64,000 nt of DNA from NCBI GenBank assembly GCA_004346725.1, contig SMDE01000003.1, positions 186,001 to 250,000 of the forward strand. Direction: 5' to 3'. The position numbers and the translations under genes were made by a program. Of this stretch, positions 8,555 through 17,200 are shown in pieces (position 1 is the stretch's first letter; every line of letters starts with the position of its first letter). Under the pieces are notes generated by a model. The model was given only the letters and a program-made list of their open reading frames with translations. It made no database searches and was not told the origin of the DNA. The stretch is from Phytobacter diazotrophicus (lineage in GTDB: Bacteria > Pseudomonadota > Gammaproteobacteria > Enterobacterales > Enterobacteriaceae).

Positions 8555-11245
8555 CTAAAACGGCCGCGTCGCGGAGGTGCGAATGGAGAAATCCAGAGAA
8601 ACAGCGTCATCCTGGTCAACGTCTATTACGCTCATCACACGGTCATCCGTGCTGACGTGGCGCGACCTTAACGCCTGTGCTTTTTCCGGTTGCCCCGCCA
8701 ATTCGTAGGCCTGTGCCAGATCGCGTCGCCAGTTGGCATTCCATGGGCAGGCCTGGAGTCCCTTTTCCATGTGCCCGATGCCATCGGCCAGGTGCCCTTT
8801 GCGAACATAAATCAGGCCTACCATGAAATGCGCGGTAGCGTGTTCGGGCAGATGGTGCAACAGGCGTCTGAAAAGCATCTCGGCTTCATCAAGTTTTCCC
8901 TGACGATAGTAGACGATACCCTCGGTCTGCATTCCCGGCACCGGCAGGCTTACCATCTCAATAGGCTCATGCACGATCTTCGCATTGGTTCCCGCGGTAA
9001 GCGGCGCCAGAAAGTCCGCGTAACGCCGCCAGCGTTCGCGCGCGGTCTGATAGATAGGCTGACGCACCTGCCACACACTGGCGGTCTTGACCGGCCTGTC
9101 CAGTTCAGACGTGTCGAGCACCTGTGGCTCCCACTGCACGCCCAGATAAGCGAGCATGCGGCGCGCCTCACGCTCCGGGTCAGAGACGACATCCTCGTAG
9201 CGCACCTCAAGAATTTCGCCGGGGAATAGCTGGTTCCAGTGGTGCATCAACAGATTGTGGTCGGCCAGTTGTTCACCAATCCATTGCAAATCATAGGCGA
9301 AACCCATACCGCCATGTTTGGCTGCGTAGTCGGTGAAGTAGTTGGAGATAGCGATATCACGCGGGTCGCGTCGCACTGAGATTATCCGCGCGTTCGGGAA
9401 CAGCAGCTTGATAAGACCAATGTTCTCGAAATTGTGCGGCAGCTTGTCCACCACATGCCGAACCTCAGAAGCGTTTTCTGGCATGGTTTCCCGCAGTTCC
9501 TTGAGCAGGCTGGCGGTGATACCCGCCACGACATCGGCCGACAGATCGTCCACACAATCCGGGTAATGGTGTCCTGACCCCGTATGACGCTCCCAGCGCT
9601 CCAGCCTGGCGATCGTGCTGGGAATCACCCCCAGTTCGCCCGCGCCGTGGATTTGGCTATGCCCCGCCAGAATCTGTTCAATCAGCGTCGTACCGGAACG
9701 CGGCATACCCAGTACGAATACCGGCAGCGTTGAATCGTTGCCGATGTGGCGTCGGTGCTCGTAGAGCGAACGGCTGAATGCGTGGCGGATACGCGCGCAG
9801 CTTTGTCGGTGTGCAACCGGATCGTAACGTAGAAGTGCGCGGTGGGCGGCATTGGCTTCGTTGGCCAGGGTGAAGGCTCTGGCGTACTCTTTGCGTTTTT
9901 CCCAGGCAGCAGCCAGTTGCAGCAGCAATCCAGGCTGCACCGGGCCGGACAAGCCAGGCCGACGCGCCAGATTTTCCAGGCGAATCAATGTCTCTTCATC
10001 TTGCGGAAAACGACGGGCATTGATCAGCGCCGCATGACCGCGTGCCGGGTCGATCGCCAAAATTTGCTCGAACAGCCCAACAGCCTCGTCGATACGCCCC
10101 AATTGCATATATAACTGTCCCAGCCCTTGCAGTGCCGGGAGCAGTTGCGGATGTGCCTGTAGCACGTCGATGTATCGCGCCTCTGCCCCGGCGTACCGCT
10201 GTTCCTGCGCGTCTGCACCGGCCAGTGCTACTTGCGCCTGCGCCAGCCAGTGACCGATTTGCGCGGCGTCCATATCGGGTGAAGGCGTCAGCGCCCCGGC
10301 CTCCTCAAGAGCCTGTTCAGCCATTGTACGCGCCAACGCCGGATGCCCCTGGGTAGCGACGCTGGCAAGCTTCAGGCGCAGAGGAAGCGTTATTTTTTGC
10401 TGCTGCCCGGCCAGATTAATGGCACGGTGCAACAAGGCAATGGCATGCGGTATGCGCCCCTGCAACTCAGCCAGTTCAGCGTGCTGTAGGTACAGGTCCG
10501 GATGTTCCGGGTAATGACGCAGACCATGGCGCAGCGCATCCTCGGCCTGGGCATGGCGTCCTCGCTCGGCCAGACGCTGAACATAACCGGTCAGCAGGCC
10601 GCAGTAATCGTCCTCAGCCAGTTCAGCATGGCGTGCGTCCAGCCAGGCATCAGCGCGGGCGAAGTCGCCACAGGCCAGCCACAGCTCCAGACGCAGGCCG
10701 CGCAGTTGCTGATCGTGCAGCGCCACCTGCTGTGCGGGCCAGTGCTCCCGCTCGCCTGCCCAGAAGCGGTCTGCGGCGGCCAGCGTCTCTTCGGCCTGAT
10801 GCAACGCCTCACTTTGCAGGTAGAGACGCAGCAGTTGCTGATAGACGTCGATACGTGGTTGCAGGCGCAGACTGCATTCATACAGGGGGATAGCCTCCTC
10901 CTCCCGTTGATGCTGCACATAACAGGCAGCCAGACACGCCAGCAGAAGCGAGTGGTCTGGTGCCTCGGTGCGGGTGGCTTCCAGCAGCGCCTGCGCCGTG
11001 GCAGATTCCCCAAGAAGCAGATGCACGGCAGCCAGGTCGACACGGGCATCGACCTCCAGTTCAGCCGGGATCAGCACCCCCAGCGTCTGGCGGGCCGCCT
11101 CTGGCTGGCCCAAATGGGCCTGAGCCAGGGCCAAAAGCACCTGTTCTGCTGATGAGAGCGCCGGCAGGCTAAAGACAGCCTCCTGCAGCGCCTCGAATTG
11201 CCGCATTTCGACCAGACGGCGTAGCAGAATCAGTGAACCTGTCAT
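8555..11245 (-). CDS. TPR protein with PAPS-dependent sulfotransferase domain
   Basis: This 896-aa protein lacks a signal peptide or membrane helix and should be cytoplasmic. Residues about 1-480 are tetratricopeptide repeats. A sulfotransferase domain follows: VLGMPRSGTTLIEQIL (about 507-522) is the 5'-phosphosulfate loop, HGAGELGVI carries a Glu placed like the catalytic base of tyrosylprotein sulfotransferases, and SVRRDPRDIAISNYF (about 621-635) is the 3'-phosphate motif. Two further TPRs lie at about 770-860. The start codon overlaps the adhesin stop by 4 nt (ATGA), so translation is coupled and the adhesin or its glycans are the obvious candidate substrate. Xanthomonas RaxST, which sulfates a tyrosine on a peptide exported by RaxABC, is the known parallel. 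The acceptor group (Tyr, sugar or other) cannot be told from sequence. Confidence 0.87.
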   Translation of the reverse strand: MTGSLILLRRLVEMRQFEALQEAVFSLPALSSAEQVLLALAQAHLGQPEAARQTLGVLIPAELEVDARVDLAAVHLLLGESATAQALLEATRTEAPDHSLLLACLAACYVQHQREEEAIPLYECSLRLQPRIDVYQQLLRLYLQSEALHQAEETLAAADRFWAGEREHWPAQQVALHDQQLRGLRLELWLACGDFARADAWLDARHAELAEDDYCGLLTGYVQRLAERGRHAQAEDALRHGLRHYPEHPDLYLQHAELAELQGRIPHAIALLHRAINLAGQQQKITLPLRLKLASVATQGHPALARTMAEQALEEAGALTPSPDMDAAQIGHWLAQAQVALAGADAQEQRYAGAEARYIDVLQAHPQLLPALQGLGQLYMQLGRIDEAVGLFEQILAIDPARGHAALINARRFPQDEETLIRLENLARRPGLSGPVQPGLLLQLAAAWEKRKEYARAFTLANEANAAHRALLRYDPVAHRQSCARIRHAFSRSLYEHRRHIGNDSTLPVFVLGMPRSGTTLIEQILAGHSQIHGAGELGVIPSTIARLERWERHTGSGHHYPDCVDDLSADVVAGITASLLKELRETMPENASEVRHVVDKLPHNFENIGLIKLLFPNARIISVRRDPRDIAISNYFTDYAAKHGGMGFAYDLQWIGEQLADHNLLMHHWNQLFPGEILEVRYEDVVSDPEREARRMLAYLGVQWEPQVLDTSELDRPVKTASVWQVRQPIYQTARERWRRYADFLAPLTAGTNAKIVHEPIEMVSLPVPGMQTEGIVYYRQGKLDEAEMLFRRLLHHLPEHATAHFMVGLIYVRKGHLADGIGHMEKGLQACPWNANWRRDLAQAYELAGQPEKAQALRSRHVSTDDRVMSVIDVDQDDAVSLDFSIRTSATRPF

Positions 11246-14200
11246 GGTATCGCCAGCCCTTGCGAGGTGAGGACGCCGGCAGGCATCGCCTGCAGATACG
11301 CCTGAGCAAACGAATTATCCGCATTCGGGTTCGCGGCCCAGGTGCCGTTCCAAAGATCCGCGTTATTTCCACCACGAGCGAATTGGCCATTTGCGGCAAC
11401 GCCGGCGACATTAGAAAGCGTAGAAGAGAACCCCGCCACCCAGTTAACGGAATTGCCGCCGTGATTCATCGCCATTACTGCGTCGCCATGGCTTCCCTTA
11501 ACATCACTCCCCGTGCCCACCAGCACAATCTTGTCGTCCGTGCCCAGATTCTGCGCGCCCGACCACATTTCGTTGCTATCCAGACCAACCAGCGGGCTGT
11601 AAGTGCTGTTGACCTTGATATAGATGGTGTACGCGGTATTGGCGTCAAAGACACGCCCGTTATGCTCGGAACTTTGTCCCGTCGTCAGGTCGAACACCAC
11701 GATGGAAGGATCCCCGACCGAGGCGGAAGCGGTCGTGAAATTCAACCCCGTCGACGTGCTGATACCTGCATAGTTATTCCCCGCCGCGTCGTGCAGCGCG
11801 GTACTGTCGATTTGGACATGGTAGTTTGCGCCAGCCGCCAGATCCGTTGTCGGGTTGACCGTCACCGTGTGACCGCTGATAGAGACCTGCGAACTGTCGG
11901 TGATGTCGATGACCTTGTTCAGACTGCTGTTGCCGTCGTTAACGAGGGTGATATGGCCGCTGCCGGCCTGCACGTTCTCGCTGAAGGTCAGTGTCAGGTT
12001 AGAGCCCGTGGCAACGCTGCCGCCGTTATCCTGCGGCGTGCTGCTGGAGAGCACAGGCGCTGTGCTGTCTACCGTAAGACCGGTGCTGTCCGCCGCAGTG
12101 GCCGAGGTGTGGCTCGCCGTAGTGGCCGTAACAGAGACGTTGAGACCATGAACGTTGTTAATGGAGCCGGCGGCGATAGTGTATTGGGCCGTATACTTGC
12201 CATCGCCAGCGGTGACATCGCCGTGGGTACCATCGTCCCAGGCCGTCACCGGCGTGCTGGCGCCAAACTGGCTGAAATCCATGGTGACGCCGGTCACTGT
12301 GCTGGTATTGGCGTCGCCACTGGCAGAGTTATCCCATACGGCGGTGACGGTGTCGCCAATCTTGTAGCTAGTGCCGTCTGCGCCACCTGGCGTGGAGGTG
12401 ATGGCGATATGGGCATCGGTCACTATCGGTAACGCGGGAGCAGGACCTGCGTTCAGGCCAATCTGATAGATATCGCCGACAGCATAGCCAGCCTTACCGC
12501 CATCGCTTGTGTCGCTATCAAACAGCACAGAGTAGGTGATGTCATGGCCGCCCGCGCCATCGGAGACGATCCGCACGTTATACAACTGCCCGCCCTGGGG
12601 CACCGTGATACCGGTGTCCGTCACCGCACTGGTCAGCTCGCCGGTGGTTTTGGAGATACTGACCTGGCTCAGGCCGCCGTTTCCGTCAGGGAACACGAAC
12701 ACCAGATCCGTACCGTTGTCGTACACCGTGGCTGATGCCGCCAGGTAGCCGGTGGTGCTGTACTGCAACTCATCATGGGTCACCTTGTCCATCGCACCAA
12801 TGTCCACGGCGTGGTAGCTCTGGGTCCCCATGTTATAAACGGTGTTGCTCTGGACGTTGGTGGTGATGAGTGTGCCGTTGTTGTTATAGAGCGTGACCTG
12901 CCAGGTCGCAGTGCGATATTCCTGACTAAAAACAGCAAAACCCCCATCGAAAGCAATGGCGTTAGTCGGCGAACCCTGCTCGTCATTCCAGTTAACGCGC
13001 TGCCAGGTCTTGCCGCTGTCGAAGTTGGCCAGCGAGCCGGTGGCGTCGAGCTTGAAGATGAAGGCGCCGATAGGCGTGCTTGTCGCCGACTGACCAGGCG
13101 TGCCTATCCAGTCGTAGACCTCGGACGCCAGCACATAGCTGCCATCGCTCAGTGCCGTCAGCACACCCGGCGTCAACTGGAATTTCATCAACTGGACTGC
13201 CGGGCTGGCGACGCCGCCGAAATTGGCGCTCGAGCTGTTGCCGCCAATCAGGGTCTGCGCGCCCTGGGTGAAGTTTAATCCGCTGCCGTTGTAGTGGAAG
13301 ACAGAGATAGCTTCCTGCTGATCGGTCCCGGTCCCCATCGTCTGGTAGGCGATCGCGAAATCACCGCCATTCGCGCTGCTCTGCGCCGCGATGGTGACCC
13401 CGGTACCAGGGGCTGCCAGGGTGTTGCTGGATTGCAGATTGCCGCTGTTGTCATAAATCGCATAGTGGACGCTGTAATCTGAGTAATTAGCGGTATCCAC
13501 CTGCGACCAGGCCACGACGAAACCGCCGTTGGCCAGCGCCTTGATCTGTGTATCCATCATGGTGTAGCCATTGGGGATACTGATGTCGACGGTCTTGATG
13601 ACGTTATTGCCCGCGTCCAGCACCTTAATGACGCCAGCGTAAAGCGGGCCGGTCGGATCCCAGGAAATATTGTCGCCGCCGGTCTGCTTCATGTACTCCA
13701 GGACCGTGTAGCCGTTACTCAGTTTCTCCAGACCGACGTTAATGTTCATCTCGGTGGATGTGTCGGTGGTACTGCCTGAGACCAACGCGCTGCCATTAAG
13801 GCCAGCACTGACGTTAAGGGTGACAGTCTGGCTACTGTGGTTGCCAGCGGCATCGGTCGCGGTAACGATGAAGTTATAGCTGCCCTCGATAGCGGCGTTG
13901 TTCAGTGTGACGACGCCGGTGGTGGGGTTGATGGCGAAATTGGCGAGACTGTTCGCGTCCAGACTATAGGTGATGGCATGGGCGTCTGTGGCGTTGGCGT
14001 CGTACACCTGGGTGCCAGCCGCCGTGCCGCCAACAATGGTGGCGCCGGTAGCGGTGGCGCCGCCTGCGATAACGGGCGCGGTGTTGTCCACAATCACACT
14101 GCTGCCGGAAATCATGGAAAGATTGCCTGCTGCATCAACGGCATAAGCGTGGTAAGTGCCTTCGGCAAGGCCAGTCAGCGCCAGCGTGGTGCCAGCGTTC

Positions 14201-17200
14201 GCCGCAACGGCGACGCTGTTCACCAGGTTGTCGGCGGCGGCGGTGAGGCTGCTCAGATTCGTCACCGTCACGCTGTCGCTGACCAGATATACCGTGCCGG
14301 CCTCGGTGCTCTGCACGGTGACCGTCTGGCTGCTGTTCTCCACACCATCCGCGTCGCGGGTGAGCGTGACGGCAGGCGGCGTGGTGTCGACGACGTTGTA
14401 GGTGACGGTATGCGTGGTCTGGTTGCCAGCGGCGTCGGTGGCGGTGACGGTGAATTGCGCGCCAGTGGCCTTAGCCGGGCTGGAGAGCAGCGTCACGACG
14501 CCAGTGCTGGCGTTGATATGGAAGTGCCCGGTGTCGCTCAGGCTGTAAGTGACGCCGTGCGCATCGGTAGCGGCAGCGGTGTAGACAGTATCGCCGACGG
14601 CAGTGCTATCGGTAATATCGGCGGCGGTGGCAGCGCTGGTGAAGACAGGCGCGGTGTTGTCCACAATCACGCTGCTACCCGAGATAGCGGAGACATTGCC
14701 GGACGCGTCCACAGCATAAGCGTGGTAGGTGCCTTCGGCAAGGCCGGTCAGCGCCAGCGTGGTGCCAGCGTTCGCCGCGACGGCGACGCTGTTCACCAGG
14801 TTGTCGGCGGCGGCGGTGAGGCTGCCCAGATTCGTCACTGTCACGCTGTCGCTGACCAGATATACCGTGCCGGCCTCGGTGCTCTGCACGGTGACCGTCT
14901 GGCTGCTGTTCTCCACGCCATCCACGTCGCGGGTGAGCGTGACGGCAGGCGGCGTGGTGTCGACGACGTTGTAGGTGACGGTATGCGTGGTCTGGTTGCC
15001 AGCGGCGTCGGTGGCGGTAACAGTGAATTGCGCGCCAGTGGCGCTGGCCGGGCTGGAGAGCAGCGTCACGACGCCGGTACTGGTGTTGATACGGAAGTGC
15101 TGGGTGTCGCTCAGGCTGTAGGTCACGCCGTGCGCATCGGTGGCGGCAGCGGTGTAGACAGTATCGCCGACGGCAGTGCTATCGGTAATATCGGCGGCGG
15201 TGGCAGCGCTGGTGAAGACAGGTACGGTGTTGTCCACCAACACACTGCGGCCGGAAATAACAGAAAGATTGCCTGCCGCATCGACGGCATAAGCATGGTA
15301 GGTACCTTCTGCGAGATTTGCGGCAGAGATAGTTGCGCTGGTATTGGCTGTGACAGTCGTGCTGGCCCACTGGTTGCTGGCGGCGCCCGTAATGTCGCTA
15401 AGCTGACTGACCACGACATTGTCGTTGACGAGATAGATGGTGCCGCTTTCGGTACTTTGCACGGTGGCATGGCCATCGTGGTTGAGCACGACGAGGTTTT
15501 CATGGATGCTGCCGTCGGCGTTAAATTTCTGCACAAAGAGGTGATAGCCTGAAATGCCGCTGGCATAACCGTACCAGGTCACCATGTATTCGCCGTTTGT
15601 ACCAACGGCGGTGACTTGTGGATAGAGGTCGGTCGCGCCGCTGGAAGCTTGCAGTTGTACGACACCGCCCACCAGGCCGCCACTGGCATCGAATTTCTGC
15701 ACATTGACGTCCCAATTCGAGCTGCCCAAACTCATCCAGGTAACGACATAGCCGCCATCGCCCAGCGCCGTGATGCGCGGTAATTCGTCGTAGTTATTGC
15801 TCGTATTGTTGTGTGATGCGTCCAGTTGCACGGTAGCGCCCACTTTGCTGCCGCCAGCAGAGAACTGTTGAACAAAGACAGTGTAATCGTCGGAGCCGTT
15901 TGTATCGGTATATTCCATCCATGTGATGGCGTAGCCACCGCCGGTCAGCGCTGCAACGTACGGGTAGGTATATTCGCTACCGAAATTAGCGTTACTCGCG
16001 CCGTTCAGTTCGACGATGCTGCCAACCCTGGCGCCGTTGGCATCGAACTGCTGCACATAGGTGCTGCTGTTGTAGTTCGAGTTGCTGTAGTTGTAGCCGG
16101 ACCAGGTAACGACATAGCCGCCGTTAGCCAGCGACGTGATCTGCGGCAGGGTTTCGTAGTTAGTACTGTTTCCCGTCGAGGCGTCCAGCACCACCGGGGT
16201 GGATGGGGTGCCGGTAGCGTCGAACTGCTGCACGTAGATATGGTAGTCGCCGGAGGTTTGACCCTGCCAGGTCACCACGTAGCTACCGCTGTCCAGCACG
16301 GTCACCTGCGGGCTGGCGTTGTTAGAGGAGCTTTGCGCAATCAGTGGCACGGTGTTGCCAACGGCAACACCCGCGTCATCAAAGCGCTGCACGTAGACAC
16401 CGCCGCCGTTGATGTACCAGGTCACGATATAGCTGCCATCGGTAAGCGTCGCGATCTGCGGGGCGATATCCTGCGCAGAAGCGGCCCCATCAAGTTTCAC
16501 GGCTGCGGATATTGGGCTACCGTCAGCATTGAACAACTGCGTATAGATGCTGCTGTCAGTGCTGGCGTTATTCTTGCCGGTCCAGGCCACGGCATACGCC
16601 CCTGCATCATTAATGGCCGTCACACTGATGACACTGTCCAACGCGTTGGAGTAAGTGTTGGTCGCGCTTGATGCGAGCTGTACGGGATCGCCCATCGCCA
16701 CACCCTGAGCGCTCAGGCGCTGCGCATAGATCCCGTAGCTGCCATTGTTGTTGCCTGCCCATGTCACCAGGAAGCTACCGTCGCCCAGCGCGGTTGTGTC
16801 GAAACCGTTGGGGTAAATGTAGCCGGTCGCCGGGCTCAGCATCACGGGCCCCGTCGAGCTGCCGTCGAGTGTGACAGTCGGTGCGATTTCGTCCACATCG
16901 GTGACATTAACGGTGACGGTCTGCGTGGTCACATGGCCTGCCGCATCAGTGGCGGCGACGATAAAGGTGTATGCAGGCGCGTGGGTGCCTTCAAAGTCAG
17001 GGCTGGCTTTGAAAGTGACCGCACCCGTTGCCGCATCGATAGTGAAATACTGGGCGTCTGCGCCATTATCCGCATCGATCAAGCTGTAGGTGACGTGCTC
17101 GCCACCATCGGCGGCGTCATTGTCAAAGGCCTGCGCGGTGTAGATGGCGGTGCTGGTGGCGGTATTCTCGGCAACGCTCACCGTGGCGGTAGCGAAGCTG

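Noticed and set aside
11233-12432. Plus-strand frame of 399 codons
   Set aside because: It is antisense to the end of the adhesin gene, with biased composition and no ribosome-binding site.
13837-15552. Plus-strand frame of 571 codons opposite the adhesin gene
   Set aside because: It lies entirely antisense to the adhesin repeats. Its Gly/Asp/Val/Arg-rich composition follows from the complementary codons of the repeat.
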